64,000 nucleotides of DNA from Argentina anserina (taxonomy: Eukaryota; Streptophyta; Magnoliopsida; Rosales; Rosaceae). Below are positions 22,672 to 34,293 of this stretch, in pieces. The notes under the pieces are model-generated. The model had not been told where the DNA came from. It did no database searches and saw only the letters and a program-made list of their open reading frames with translations. Position numbers and translations under genes: made by a program. Location of the stretch: positions 248,001 to 312,000 of the forward strand of contig NW_026089420.1 of assembly GCF_933775445.1 (NCBI RefSeq), written 5' to 3'. Each line of letters starts with the position of its first letter. Within the stretch, counting starts at the first letter, position 1.

Positions 22672-23753
22672 GCTCGGCCTCCCTTCAGAAAAGGCATCTC
22701 CATTCTTCCACAAACACAGCCGAATTGCTGCCCAAACACATCCAGAAAATTCAAGCCACAAAATCTTCATCCATCACCACAAAACCGTGCTCATCTTCCT
22801 CCTCATCCAAATCCGAATCCATTCTTGCCGAATCCTAGAAGGTTTCTAAAGTGTGATTCATCCATGTCTTGTAATTTTTCTTTTGGTTTTCTGCAATTTT
22901 CGATTTCATTGTATGAATTCTTGGATGTGATTTTCGGTTTTATATATGAAGAACATAAATTCAGACTTCTTTGGTTTTATGTTTTGATTGTATGAATTCA
23001 TGAGATTTGTATGTTTGCTGTGTATAATGACATAGGGGCAGTAGGTTTCGAAATAATTTTAGGTTTTATTTCAATTAGTTCCTTGAACTTGTACATCTAA
23101 ATCAATGCTTGAGGAAGCCAAGGCCATGGTTCTCCTAGGGTTGCGATTTAATTCACCAAAGTGTTCTTCGATTGAATATGCGCTTCGTGTTTCAATTATG
23201 GATACTTATATAGGGCTGTGATAGTTCTAGGAATTTGCATGTTTAATCAAGATGAGTGACGCCATGCTTGTGTAACATGTCTCCAACTCGACTTAATGTG
23301 CTTATGTGCTACTTTGTTGTTTAACTAGACGCTTCGTTATGTTGAACTCTCTTTAGCATATGTTTAGGATTGAACGCTTCGTTGATTCTAGATAAATAAG
23401 AAGTCTTAACGATTAGATGAACCGCTTCGGACTCTAATTAGAATTGGAATTGAAATGGACTTAGAAAGAATCGAAATAATTTGCTGCCTATATGTTGTTC
23501 TATGCGTGTCATACATGTTTCTTGAGTTGAATTCGTGTTTTGGTTATGTGATAAATGGTTGATCAATTGTATATAAGTAATTTAGGATTTATTTTAAGTT
23601 GTAGTTTTAGAATCCAAATCAAATCCCCCAATAACATGATAAGTGTTGAGGCCCTTTTGATTCCCCGGACTGAACGATCCCTGCTTATTCTATACTAACG
23701 ATGATGTTTTTCAGGGTATTTTATAGACGTTCTAACAAAACGCTCTATCATTT

Positions 23754-23771
23754 TGGCGCCGTTGCCGGGGA
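23754..23771 (+). promoter_or_regulatory. Primer-binding site, tRNA-Asp type (element C)
   Basis: 18 bases complementary to the tRNA-Asp 3' end, three bases after the 5' LTR. Confidence 0.94.
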
Positions 23772-23906
23772 ATTGATTAATTCTCAATGCTTTGAAGTGT
23801 TAATCTTATGTTATATTGTGAATTGTATAAGTGTATATTGGTTTTTATGTTTCTGTGAATAGTGATCGGAAATTTGGTTCCTGTGAATAGTAATTCGAAG
23901 GATTCG

Positions 23907-23941
<35 letters not shown>

Positions 23942-24867
23942 TATAGAACGAAAAAATTTTGTGTGTGTGGAAAGTTGTTTTTTGTTATATTGTTGTAGTA
24001 GTATGCCTATAGGAAACTTGTTACACATAGTGAAATTTTTTTTTTTTTAGGGAAGCTAAATGTTTATTTATGCGAGGTTTATTGTAAGTTATAAGGTGAA
24101 CGGAATAGGTAAAGTCCATTTTGTTAATACTAGCCTTAACCCTCCATTTGTACCTTGCAAAGGTCACTTGGGGTTGAGGGCGGCTTTTATTAACACTTTG
24201 GGGCCAGTCTAACACACAAAGTTGTTCCGAGCTGAGTAAGGGGCTATGCTATTTTCATTACCCTGGTTCAAGGTTTACAAAATTGGATCTCAGAGGCCCA
24301 TAGACTGACATACATCTCGGTGATGGAGTCGATTGGGAAAGCATCCTTTCGAGGTTGTGGCCCCCGTGGTGTCCAACAAATGAGTCCTGCCTTGTGACTA
24401 TCTCTGATTCTAGCTATCAAGCCTTCTGAAACAAAGGAATGAGTTTGTGTCTAGACGACGTACTTAGGCCGCACGTCCACCTCACTTTATAACTTAGAAG
24501 ATAACGTTGTATAAATAGATGTATATAGTTTCAAAAGAAAATGATGTTCTAATTTTTAAGGTATATCGGATAAAGCAAGACCCTTACCTTGGGCTGTTTC
24601 AGTCCATTGCACAGTTAGCTCCTCTGCTCCACGTACCTTAAAAGTTAGGATTGTGTGTGAATAAAATCAATTAGACTTAGTTATACTCCTACACATGTAA
24701 TTTTCGAAATATAGAAGAAAAGAAACAAAGAAAACGAAATTTAACATAGATTTAAAGAAGAGTTACGTTTTTGTAATTAAAAGAAGGGAGAAGTTTATAT
24801 TTACTTATACTTGTATTTCATATGTTGTAGAGATACTAATATATACGTGTTCTTTTCAGGCTAATGA
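23772..24867 (+). other. Structured leader of element C
   Basis: Contains a run of 32 A (23907-23938), the donor-like TAG|GTAAAG (GT at 24109), the large hairpin (24122-24195), the small stem GAAAG-CATC-CTTTC (24337-24350) and the conserved block to about 24500. An acceptor-like TTCTTTTCAG ends at 24859, nine bases before the gag ATG. If both sites were used, about 751 nt including both hairpins would be removed. No coding sequence is seen. Confidence 0.82.
24122..24195 (+). repeat. Large conserved leader hairpin (element C)
   Basis: Arms TGTTAATACTAGCC and GGCTTTTATTAACA with neighbouring pairs, and the apical stem ACCTT-GCA-AAGGT. Same place and shape as in elements A and B. Confidence 0.7.
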
Positions 24868-27369
24868 ATGTCCAAGATTACTGGTTGGTCCGAAGAGATT
24901 AGTGCTCGCCTGAAAAGAATTCAGCCTCCATCTCAGTTCGATAACGTATCCATTGAATCAGATTCATTTCACGAAGAGAAAGAGTTTGGGTCCATTTCGC
25001 CATTTCCAAGTGCAACAAGTTGTAGTGGGCTCAATCCTTTGTTCTTTGAGGATCCGGAGTTAGAATTGTTGACAAGCCCATTTCCATTAGCCCAGTTGAA
25101 TTTCGATCTACCCGATCCAAAACTTGAAAATCAAGAAGAAGTAATGGCATCAATTAGAGAACAAAATGGTCAAGTTGAAGGAGCAGTTGGTGGGACAGCG
25201 CCCTCTAACATTGCATATCTTGTTCCACAAGAGGGCAAGACTAATGATTTCGTTTTGAAGAGTGGGTTTCTACATCATTTACCCAAGTTTCATGGTCTTT
25301 CTGGTGAGGATCCTAATCAACATCTCACCTTGTTCCAATTCAACTGTGAGACTATGTGCCCAAGAGGAGCAGACATTCAGATTGTGAAGATGCGAGCATT
25401 TCCCTACTCATTGGAGGACCGTGCTCAGAAATGGTTATTTGAGGTGCCAGCTGGTAGGATCACTTCTTGGACTACCATGGTGAACGAATTTCTATCCAAA
25501 TACTTCCCATCTTCAAGAGTCACTCACATAAGGAAGCAGATCACCGGTATCAAGCAAGGCCCCGATGAGTCGTTTTACAACTACTATGAGAGATTCAGGT
25601 CTCTTATAGCATCATGTCCAGCTCATGGCATTAGGGAAGGTCTACTCCTTCAATACTTTTATGAAGGCCTTCTACAAATGGAAAGGGAGTTCCTTGATTC
25701 AGCTGCTGGTGGATCGTTCTTGGACAAGAGCAATGTCATGGCAAAAGATCTTTTGGAAAAGAGAGCAATGAACAACCAACAGTTTGGGACATCTGCAAGT
25801 GCTACAAGGCAAGTGCATGAGACTCACTCCAGTTCGAACTCTGCTCTAGAGGACAAGGTCGACAAGTTGTCCAAGATGATGAGCCATTTCATGAAGTCTA
25901 GTGGAGCTCAAGTCTGTGGGATATGTACGGAGGGGCACCCTACTGATCAGTGTCCTCAAGTTGCTTCAAGTGGAGGGTATGAAGAAGTCAATGCCCTTGG
26001 TTATCAAGGAGGTCAGAGGTACAACCCATATTCAAATACCTACAATCCTGGCCTACGTGATCATCCTAACTTTCGGTGGTCCAACAATGAAAATGTACTA
26101 AGGCCACATCAGAATCAAATGCAATTTGGGCCTCGTCCGGGTGGTTTGTTTAGACCACAAGCTCCACTACTCAATGTACCACCTCCAAATGTGGCTGCTA
26201 CTCCTAATTATGATGAGTTGTTGAAATCCTTAGCTGCTGGGCAAAGTCAGTTGAATACCGTTACTCAAACTTTGGTTGTGGGTCAACAAGCAAATAGCAA
26301 GGACATTGCGGAGCTGAAAACGCATATGGGCCAAGTAGTGGACTTCATGGGCCGATTTTCTGAGCAAGGGAAGCTGCCTAGTGGTGTCATACCCAACCCA
26401 AGAAATGAACAAGCCCAAGCTATCATAACAAGGAGTGGGCTTCAGCTAAAGGAGAGCCCAAATGTTGCAAAAAGGGCCCATACAGCCCATGACTATAAAA
26501 GTGACGAAATTCCTATGATGATGGACTTGGAGAAGGATCCAGCTACCTCCAAGAAGGAGATGGTGCCGCCCCATGATGCACCCAAAGGTACAATTCCTAA
26601 CTCAAGTGATTTAGTTAAAACTAACCCTATTTCGTGTGTACCTTTCCCTTCTAGGTTTGCAAAGAGCAAGAAGGATAAATCAGATGAGGAGGTATTGGAA
26701 GTCTTTAGGAAGGTGGAAGTTAACCTTCCTTTGTTGGATTGCATCAAGCAAATTCCCAAGTATGCGAAATTTCTTAAGGAGCTTTGCACTTCAAGAAGGA
26801 AGACTAGGGAGGAGAAGGTAGTGAAAATGAATGAGACAGTTTCAGCTGTCATCCAAAGGAAGCTACCCCCTAAGATGAAGGACCCCGGAAGTTTCTCCGT
26901 CCCATGCAAAATTGGTAACACGTTATTTGAAAATGTTATGCTTGATCTAGGTGCTTCAATAAATGTTATGCCTTATAATGTTTATCAATCACTAGGATTA
27001 GGACCTTTAAAGAATGATAACGTGATTATTCAATTAGCTGATCGATCTAACAAGTACCCTAAGGGGTATGTTGAGGATGTCCTTGTGCAGGTTAGTCACC
27101 TTATTTTCCCTGCAGATTTTTATGTGCTAGACATGGAGGTATCACCCTTGGAGACAACTCCACTGCTTTTGGGGAGACCGTTCATGAGAACTGCAAGGAC
27201 ATGCATCGATGTGGCCAATGGGAGTTTATCAATGGAATTTGATGGAGATGTTATCAGCTTCAATGTTTTTGAGGCAATGAAATACCCAGTTTCTGACCTT
27301 AACTCGTGCTTTGCTATTGATGTTGTTGAATCTATTGCACAGGTTATGTCAGAAACGTTGGAAGCATAG
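24868..27369 (+). CDS. gag-pro: Gag-protease polyprotein of element C (833 aa, ends in UAG)
   Basis: This encodes the structural Gag and an aspartic protease. Residues from the ATG at 24868: an acidic N-terminal region; retrotransposon Gag domain at about 140-290; zinc knuckle at 350-362 with spacing C-X2-C-X3-H-X4-C, one residue shorter than the usual X4 seen in element A; a linker rich in Asn/Pro/Gln; and a protease with DLGAS at 693-697 followed by conserved ILLGRPF-like [13 protein letters not shown]. The start was chosen because it follows an acceptor-like TTTTCAG and because MS...I resembles the element A start. An out-of-frame ATG lies four bases upstream. The frame ends at a UAG (27367-27369) followed by CAA-UUA, and pol continues in the same frame. 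No other lesion is visible. Confidence 0.93.
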   Translation: MSKITGWSEEISARLKRIQPPSQFDNVSIESDSFHEEKEFGSISPFPSATSCSGLNPLFFEDPELELLTSPFPLAQLNFDLPDPKLENQEEVMASIREQNGQVEGAVGGTAPSNIAYLVPQEGKTNDFVLKSGFLHHLPKFHGLSGEDPNQHLTLFQFNCETMCPRGADIQIVKMRAFPYSLEDRAQKWLFEVPAGRITSWTTMVNEFLSKYFPSSRVTHIRKQITGIKQGPDESFYNYYERFRSLIASCPAHGIREGLLLQYFYEGLLQMEREFLDSAAGGSFLDKSNVMAKDLLEKRAMNNQQFGTSASATRQVHETHSSSNSALEDKVDKLSKMMSHFMKSSGAQVCGICTEGHPTDQCPQVASSGGYEEVNALGYQGGQRYNPYSNTYNPGLRDHPNFRWSNNENVLRPHQNQMQFGPRPGGLFRPQAPLLNVPPPNVAATPNYDELLKSLAAGQSQLNTVTQTLVVGQQANSKDIAELKTHMGQVVDFMGRFSEQGKLPSGVIPNPRNEQAQAIITRSGLQLKESPNVAKRAHTAHDYKSDEIPMMMDLEKDPATSKKEMVPPHDAPKGTIPNSSDLVKTNPISCVPFPSRFAKSKKDKSDEEVLEVFRKVEVNLPLLDCIKQIPKYAKFLKELCTSRRKTREEKVVKMNETVSAVIQRKLPPKMKDPGSFSVPCKIGNTLFENVMLDLGASINVMPYNVYQSLGLGPLKNDNVIIQLADRSNKYPKGYVEDVLVQVSHLIFPADFYVLDMEVSPLETTPLLLGRPFMRTARTCIDVANGSLSMEFDGDVISFNVFEAMKYPVSDLNSCFAIDVVESIAQVMSETLEA

Positions 27370-27375
27370 CAATTA
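27367..27375 (+). promoter_or_regulatory. Candidate stop-codon readthrough site UAG-CAA-UUA
   Basis: The gag-pro stop and its next two codons are TAG CAA TTA. This fits the tobamovirus-type readthrough context UAG-CAR-YYA, which is sufficient for a few percent suppression in plant cells. The pol frame continues in phase without another stop. Element A has sense codons at the aligned place. Readthrough here is inferred. Reinitiation at the ATG at 27379, ten bases after the stop, is an alternative. Confidence 0.7.
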
Positions 27376-30300
27376 GCTATGGAGCAAGGGGCCGGATTTG
27401 ACAAGCATGGGGACCGTGTCCCAAGAGAGGAGTGGGCTGATCTTGAGCCCAAGATTTTCGAAATTCTTTGTGAGCTTGAAGCTCAACCGTTCAAAAGGTA
27501 TCCCTCTTTCTTGTCAATTCCCATTTCCACTAACAAATTGTTACCATCTGTGGTTCAGGCCCCAAAGTTAGATTTGAAGCAGCTTCCAGATCATTTGAAG
27601 TATGTGTACCTTGGAAAGGATGATACTCTACCAGTTATTGTGTCATCAACGCTGAGTGAGCAGCATGAAGCTAGATTGATTGATGTGCTTAAGAGGAACA
27701 AGACCGCTATTGGATGGACTTTGGCGGATATCAAGGGAATCAGCCCTACAACTTGTGTTCATAGGATACTATTAGAGGATGGCGCAAAGCCTACACGTGA
27801 TGCTCAAAGGAGATTGCACCCACCAATGATGAAAATCGTGAAAGATGAGGTGATCAAGCTGCTTGATTGTGGAGTGATCTATCCCATCTCGGACAGTCGG
27901 TGGATTTCGCCAGTGCAAGTTGTGCCTAAGAAGAGTGGGGTGACTGTTGTGAAAAATGAGGCGAATGAGTTAGTACCCCAGAGATTGGTGACCGGTCATA
28001 GGATGTGCATTGATTATAGGAAGCTGAATGCTACAACACGCAAGGATCACATGCCTTTGCCGTTCATGGACCAGATGTTGGAAAGATTGGCCGGGCACGA
28101 GTTCTTTTGCTTTCTAGATGGGTATAGTGGCTACAACCAGATATGCATTCATCCGGAAGATCAAGAGAAAACGACATTTACATGTCCATTTGGCACTTTT
28201 GCATATCGACGCATGCCCTTTGGGTTGTGCAACGCACCAGGTACGTTTCAGCGATGTATGCTTGCTATTTTCTCTGACTTTATCGAAAATATCATTGAAG
28301 TTTTTATGGATGACTTTAGTGTTTATGGTAAAAACTTTGATGCATGTTTAGAGAATTTAGAGTTAATATTGAAAAGGTGTGTAGAAACTAACCTTGTGCT
28401 TAATTGGGAAAAATGCCACTTCATGGTTAATCAAGGGATAGTTTTGGGACATATTGTATCTGCTAAGGGTATTCAGGTAGACAAGGCTAAGGTTGATATT
28501 GTGCATCACTTACCCTCTCCCACAACTGTGAGAGAGGTTCGTTCTTTCCTTGGTCATGCAGGATTTTATAGGAGATTCATCAAGGATTTTTCCATGGTGG
28601 CGAGACCTATGTGTACCCTATTGCAGAAGGATATGCCGTTCATATGGGATGATGCATGTGAAAAAGCGTTTGTGAAGTTGAAGGAGTTGTTGACTAGTGC
28701 ACCCATCATTTGTCCTCCGGATTGGAACCTGCCCTTTGAGTTGATGTGCGATGCTTCGGATTATGCAGTTGGGGCGGTGTTGGGCCAAAGAAGAGAAAAG
28801 AAGCCCGTAGTGATCTACTATGCGTCTAGGACTCTTAATGAGGCCCAGATGAATTATTCGACTACGGAAAAAGAACTTTTGGCTGTAATATTTGCTTTAG
28901 ACAAATTTCGATCATATCTTTTGCATTCTAAAGTTGTTGTGTATTCTGACCATGCAGCCTTAAGGTATTTGATGACAAAGAAGGATGCTAAGCCCAGATT
29001 GATCCGATGGATTCTATTGATTCAAGAGTTTGACCTTGAGATTCGAGACAAGAAGGGAAGTGAGAATGTGGTGGCTGATCATTTGAGTAGGATCGTGCGA
29101 GATGAGGAAAGAGAGCCACTACGTGAGACTTTCCCAGATGAGCAACTCTTTGGGATAGAGGTAAGTGTGCCTTGGTATGCCGATATTGTCAATTATTTAG
29201 TTACTAAGGATTTTCCTAGTACACTTTCGCATGCTAATAAGGTTAAATTGAAGAAAATGGCTAGATACTATATTTGGGATGAACCGTATTTATGGAAACA
29301 ATGTAGTGATCAAGTCATTAGGAGATGTGTCCCAGAGAATGAGCATAGGTCGATTCTTAACTTCTGTCATAGTGAGGCATGTGGAGGTCATTTTGGGCCT
29401 CGTAGAACAGCTTTAAAGGTGTTGGAATGTGGTTTCTATTGGCCTTCTATTTTCAAGGATGCATATTTGTTTTGTGTTTCTTGTGATAGGTGTCAACGGA
29501 CTGGTAATATTGGTAAGAGAGATCAAATGCCCTTATCCCCCATTATAATTGTCGAAATTTTTGATGTGTGGGGCATTGATTTCATGGGTCCATTTCCTTC
29601 ATCTAGAGGTTTCTTGTATATCTTGTTAGCTGTTGATTATGTGTCGAAGTGGGTGGAAGCAAAGGCCACCCGAACTAATGATTCGAAAGTGGTTGCAGGT
29701 TTCTTGAGAACTAACATATTTTGCAGGTTTGGAGTACCAAGAGTTTTGATAAGTGATGGAGGTTCTCATTTCTGCAACCGGACTATTGAGGCATTGCTTA
29801 AGAAGTATGGAGTAACCCACAAGGTTTCGACACCATATCATCCTCAAACAAGTGGCATGGCAGAAGTGTCCAACAGAGAGATCAAGGGAATTCTGGAGAA
29901 AACTGTAGGTCCAACAAGGAAGGATTGGAGTGATCGATTAGATGATGCATTATGGGCCTACAGGACTGCGTACAAGACGCCTATTGGGATGTCACCATTC
30001 AGATTGGTGTATGGGAAGGCATGTCACCTTCCAGTGGAGTTAGAGCACAGAGCATGGTGGGCGGTGAAGACATTCAACATGGACAAGGATGCAGCTGGTC
30101 TTCATAGGAAATTGCAGCTCAATGAGCTTGAGGAGATACGAAATGACGCCTATGATGCTGCATGGATTTACAAGGAGAAAACGAGAGCTTATCATGACAA
30201 GATGATTCGTGGGAAAGAGTTTGTAGTTGGTCAAAAAGTTCTTTTATTCCATTCTAGACTTAAACTTTTTCCTGGAAAATTACGTTCTCGTTGGGTTGGT

Positions 30301-30468
30301 CCATTTGTTGTTACTAATGTGTTTGCTCATGGTGCTATTGAAATTAAAAGTGACAAAACAGGTCAGACATTCAAGGTGAATGGGCATCGACTTAAGCCCT
30401 ACTATGAGCCTTTTGAGGAGCACACGTATGAGGAGACGAGTGTGAGAGATGCGCCACAAGATGTATGA
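27370..30468 (+). CDS. pol: Pol of element C: reverse transcriptase, RNase H, integrase
   Basis: This continues the gag-pro frame after the UAG. The first ATG is at 27379, giving 1029 aa if translated independently. Residues counted from that ATG: a linker (1-90); reverse transcriptase with FMDD at 309-312; RNase H beginning near Asp458; integrase with a Cys/His zinc-binding region (about 655-710) and the D-D-E residues Asp734, Asp793, Glu829 (D-35-E spacing); and a C-terminal region ending in [11 protein letters not shown] without a chromodomain. It is colinear with and strongly similar to residues from about 890 onward of the element A polyprotein. The enzymes would copy the RNA, degrade the template and insert the DNA. 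The frame has no internal stop or frameshift, so the UAG is the only apparent break. Confidence 0.94.
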   Translation, partial: QLAMEQGAGFDKHGDRVPREEWADLEPKIFEILCELEAQPFKRYPSFLSIPISTNKLLPSVVQAPKLDLKQLPDHLKYVYLGKDDTLPVIVSSTLSEQHEARLIDVLKRNKTAIGWTLADIKGISPTTCVHRILLEDGAKPTRDAQRRLHPPMMKIVKDEVIKLLDCGVIYPISDSRWISPVQVVPKKSGVTVVKNEANELVPQRLVTGHRMCIDYRKLNATTRKDHMPLPFMDQMLERLAGHEFFCFLDGYSGYNQICIHPEDQEKTTFTCPFGTFAYRRMPFGLCNAPGTFQRCMLAIFSDFIENIIEVFMDDFSVYGKNFDACLENLELILKRCVETNLVLNWEKCHFMVNQGIVLGHIVSAKGIQVDKAKVDIVHHLPSPTTVREVRSFLGHAGFYRRFIKDFSMVARPMCTLLQKDMPFIWDDACEKAFVKLKELLTSAPIICPPDWNLPFELMCDASDYAVGAVLGQRREKKPVVIYYASRTLNEAQMNYSTTEKELLAVIFALDKFRSYLLHSKVVVYSDHAALRYLMTKKDAKPRLIRWILLIQEFDLEIRDKKGSENVVADHLSRIVRDEEREPLRETFPDEQLFGIEVSVPWYADIVNYLVTKDFPSTLSHANKVKLKKMARYYIWDEPYLWKQCSDQVIRRCVPENEHRSILNFCHSEACGGHFGPRRTALKVLECGFYWPSIFKDAYLFCVSCDRCQRTGNIGKRDQMPLSPIIIVEIFDVWGIDFMGPFPSSRGFLYILLAVDYVSKWVEAKATRTNDSKVVAGFLRTNIFCRFGVPRVLISDGGSHFCNRTIEALLKKYGVTHKVSTPYHPQTSGMAEVSNREIKGILEKTVGPTRKDWSDRLDDALWAYRTAYKTPIGMSPFRLVYGKACHLPVELEHRAWWAVKTFNMDKDAAGLHRKLQLNELEEIRNDAYDAAWIYKEKTRAYHDKMIRGKEFVVGQKVLLFHSRLKLFPGKLRSRWVGPFVVTNVFAHGAIEIKSDKTGQTFKVNGHRLKPYYEPFEEHTYEETSVRDAPQDV

Positions 30469-32264
30469 GCATGAGAGAGTCTAGGCTGAGAGACTTTAAA
30501 ACTCAAGCGCTGCATGGGAGGCAACCCATTTCAACCGTACCTGTGGAGGAGTCGTCTACGGGAGTTTGCATTTTCTTATCCCTTCACTCTTATGGTTGAA
30601 TTGTATATGTATTGATGTGTGATCTTATTCTCTACTTATGAATTACATTCTGATTATTGAGCTTACATTGAGGACAATGTAATTTTCTAAGTGTGGGGTA
30701 GGGTTGCATGATCGTTGTTTGCTGATTTTTGCTTTGATTTCATGATATAAACGAAAAAGAAAGAAAAAATTCGTAAAAATGTTAGAAAATTCGAAAAAAA
30801 TGTGTTGTTTTGAGTCTTAGGATGCCCCTAAAGTCTAGGATGATTATGTCTCTAAATGCATAGATGATGGTTTTGCATTTCATAAGAATTGAATTGTAAG
30901 TTTCATTGATAATGTGGATTTGGTATGAACATGTGAGAGTTGATTGAATGCAATATGACATACATGTTTGGTTAGTTTAAGTCCATAACAACCTGTGAGT
31001 TTTTGAGCCTATATATGCTTTCTTCTTGAGTGATAATATGAAATTTCGTGATTGTTTTGTGAACCTCATTATTCTTTGCATATTCAATGACTATGTGCCA
31101 TAGCTTTTAATGGACTCTAGAATTTACTAGAACTCATCTTTTGTGATTGTTGAAACTTTTAAGTCATAAAATGCTCTGATTTTGAAAGGGATTTATGGAT
31201 CATTTCTAGGATTACCACCACTTTAGCCAAACAGCCATGTATCCCTATATGTGCCCTGTTTGGGACCCCTTAGTTGAACCCCATTTGAGCCTACATTGAG
31301 CCTTTTCTTCATCACCTATATTATCTCCATGCTTAGTATAGTTATCTCTACCTTGTCCTATAGACTTGGCAGAACTATTTTTGAGATGATGTTGTGATGA
31401 TGCATGAAATAAGTGTGGGGTGGAAGACATGAGAAAAGAAAATATGAACAAGCTTTTAAGCAAATGCCGAAAAAAAAAAGAAAAGGAAAAAATGATGATG
31501 AATGAAAAAATGATGAGATCGGCAATACATGAAAAGGAAAGAAAAGATGTTGTCTTCCATTTGTGATTTGGAGTTGAGTTGAATTGAAGGTCTAAAAAAG
31601 TTTATTTGACCTTTATCCATGTTCACTTTGTGGTTAAAATGATGTTTGGGCCCAACTTGTTATATTTGGCCATTGATGGTGTGTGGTGTCATAAGGATGG
31701 TGTTTACTCTGCTAAGTCTATAGGATTACCTTTGTGATTCCTTGATATTCCATGCCTTTAGCTAAGCCTAACCATTCACCCTTATCAAATGATCCTAATG
31801 ATTCTTAAAATGAGCAAATCTTGGTTTGTGGAGACGATCACAAGAGTTGAGCATATGGTTTTGGTCCATTTGTGCACTTAGTTGTTAAATGAGGTTTTCC
31901 TTTTGTTATTCACAAAGTGCTTTCATTTGATGAAATATGCAGGATATTTGATGCTTTATTATCCTTTCTCTTGCATATACTTGTGTGTGAATCATAACCA
32001 TGAATCTGAGTGAAAAGAAGAGAGTATGCCTTGTGAGGAGGATTGGATTGACTAACCATGTTATGTGCCTATTGTCTCATTTCTTACTTATTCATACTAT
32101 GAAACATGTTTATGAAACTTGGAATTTATGTGCTTACATTCAAATGCTTAAACTTGAAAGCTATGTGTTTTGAGATTTTGAGACAATCATTTAGGGGCAA
32201 TAGTGTTTTGTGTTGTTTTGTTTTGTTTTGCTAAGGGACTAGCAAAAGCCAAGTGTGGGGTAGT
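30469..32264 (+). other. 3' non-coding region of element C
   Basis: No env-like frame is present. After the stop comes the stem TGGGAGGCAACCCA (about 30517), then ACATTG-AGGA-CAATGT (30665-30680), AAGTGTGGGGT at 30689, 31411 and 32251, and an A/G-rich stretch at about 31430-31555. It aligns end to end with 19201-20986 of element B. Confidence 0.82.
32251..32261 (+). promoter_or_regulatory. Polypurine tract (element C)
   Basis: AAGTGTGGGGT lies three bases before the 3' LTR start at 32265. Confidence 0.82.
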
Positions 32265-34293
32265 TGATAGGAGCACTTTGTGCTACGTTCTTAATATGTT
32301 TTTACCTCCATTTGTACTTTGCTTAACCCTTATTGTTGTAATATCGAGTCATTGAGTCACAATAGGAGTCTTGGATGGTTATGGATGTGTTTTTGTGCTT
32401 AAACGAGTTTAAAACGAAGAATTGGTCTAGAGTCCTAGTTTGAGTAGGAATCCTTATAGGACTAGGAAACCTAGTTGAATTAGGAGTCTTCATCTTTCTA
32501 TGTTTTGGTCGCATTGGCGATATCTTGAGAGTCATGTTTGCATTAGGAATCCTTGTTAGACTAGGAAACGTACCATTCTGGAAAGTCCTACTTGAACTCA
32601 AACTCTTATTACGAAACTTTCCTAAATGAACTTCCTTGTTCTAGTAACTTACTTATTCTAGTAAGTTTCCTTTTTGCAAATTAGAAACTTTCCTAATCTA
32701 GTCGAGCTCATCTATTACATGTGTCTTTTTAAGACAACTAATGTCTAGATTAGGACATGATTTTCGAATGGATTATCTCTTACTTATGTTTTCTTTTCTT
32801 ATTTTCAGATTTAAGAGATAATTGCAAGGTAATTAAATGATTCAGCCGTGCAAGGTGGGAGATGAAGATAAGGCACGAATTGGAGAGGAGATAGGAGTCC
32901 ATGCCGTGCATGACTCTTGAGAGAAAATAGAGATCAGCCGTGCCTATTCAAATCAGCCAAGGATAAGGAGTCATGCCGTGTATAGAAGAGTTATACAAGG
33001 GGAAGAGGTATTCAGCCGTGCCTTATCAATTCAGCAACTAAAAAGGAGCCCATGCCGTGCAGCCCATGAGAGAATCAAGGAGATAAGAGCTTGTTCTACA
33101 AGGAAAACAAGGAGAGCCATTCGATGCATTCATTGAGGAGAGATCACAGCCGTGTATTGATGGACCAAGCAGCCCGAAACCCTAGCAGCCTCTCCCTTGC
33201 TTCCTCTATATATAGCTCGGCCTCCCTTCAGAAAAGGCATCTCCATTCTTCCACAAACACAGCCGAATTGCTGCCCAAACACATCCAGAAAATTCAAGCC
33301 ACAAAATCTTCATCCATCACCACAAAACCGTGCTCATCTTCCTCCTCATCCAAATCCGAATCCATTCTTGCCGAATCCTAGAAGGTTTCTAAAGTGTGAT
33401 TCATCCATGTCTTGTAATTTTTCTTTTGGTTTTCTGCAATTTTCGATTTCATTGTATGAATTCTTGGATGTGATTTTCGGTTTTATATATGAAGAACATA
33501 AATTCAGACTTCTTTGGTTTTATGTTTTGATTGTATGAATTCATGAGATTTGTATGTTTGCTGTGTATAATGACATAGGGGCAGTAGGTTTCGAAATAAT
33601 TTTAGGTTTTATTTCAATTAGTTCCTTGAACTTGTACATCTAAATCAATGCTTGAGGAAGCCAAGGCCATGGTTCTCCTAGGGTTGCGATTTAATTCACC
33701 AAAGTGTTCTTCGATTGAATATGCGCTTCGTGTTTCAATTATGGATACTTATATAGGGCTGTGATAGTTCTAGGAATTTGCATGTTTAATCAAGATGAGT
33801 GACGCCATGCTTGTGTAACATGTCTCCAACTCGACTTAATGTGCTTATGTGCTACTTTGTTGTTTAACTAGACGCTTCGTTATGTTGAACTCTCTTTAGC
33901 ATATGTTTAGGATTGAACGCTTCGTTGATTCTAGATAAATAAGAAGTCTTAACGATTAGATGAACCGCTTCGGACTCTAATTAGAATTGGAATTGAAATG
34001 GACTTAGAAAGAATCGAAATAATTTGCTGCCTATATGTTGTTCTATGCGTGTCATACATGTTTCTTGAGTTGAATTCGTGTTTTGGTTATGTGATAAATG
34101 GTTGATCAATTGTATATAAGTAATTTAGGATTTATTTTAAGTTGTAGTTTTAGAATCCAAATCAAATCCCCCAATAACATGATAAGTGTTGAGGCCCTTT
34201 TGATTCCCCGGACTGAACGATCCCTGCTTATTCTATACTAACGATGATGTTTTTCAGGGTATTTTATAGACGTTCTAACAAAACGCTCTATCA
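32265..34293 (+). repeat. 3' LTR of element C (2029 bp)
   Basis: It repeats 21722-23750 shifted by 10,543 bp, same length, with no difference found by eye. It contains the same GCCGTG cluster, telo-box-like motif and TATA box (33207-33214). It ends CTATCA, followed by the duplicated AACAT. Confidence 0.95.

Larger units (their letters stand above)
21722..23750 (+). repeat. 5' LTR of element C (2029 bp)
   Basis: Starts TGATAGGAGC and ends CTATCA. U3 has a diverged repeat of TAGGAATCCTT...GACTAGGAAAC (21902 and 22001) and seven GCCGTG motifs (22302-22612). A telo-box-like AAACCCTA (22634-22641) and TATATATA (22664-22671) follow. From the TATA box onward it closely resembles the element B LTR. 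Short frames of about 96 and 113 codons around the TATA box resemble nothing known and are not called. Confidence 0.95.
21722..34293 (+). mobile_element. Element C: complete Athila-type LTR retrotransposon inside the 3' LTR of element B
   Basis: 12,572 bp with two 2029-bp LTRs that I could not tell apart, a tRNA-Asp PBS, structured leader, gag-pro, an in-frame UAG, pol, a 3' region with polypurine tract, and perfect 5-bp duplications. Apparent LTR identity implies recent insertion, later than element B. It appears structurally competent if the UAG is read through. It shares R/U5-like LTR sequence, leader and 3' region with element B. Confidence 0.95.

Noticed and set aside
22548..22995. 96- and 113-codon overlapping frames in the element C LTR (repeated at 33091-33538)
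   Set aside because: They span the TATA box and the presumed transcript start, and have low-complexity Ser/Pro/His content. They are duplicated only because the LTR is.
23907..23938. 32-A run as a processed poly(A) tail or retrogene end
   Set aside because: It lies inside the element C leader with continuous similarity to element B on both sides, where the run is 14 A. It is a simple-sequence expansion.
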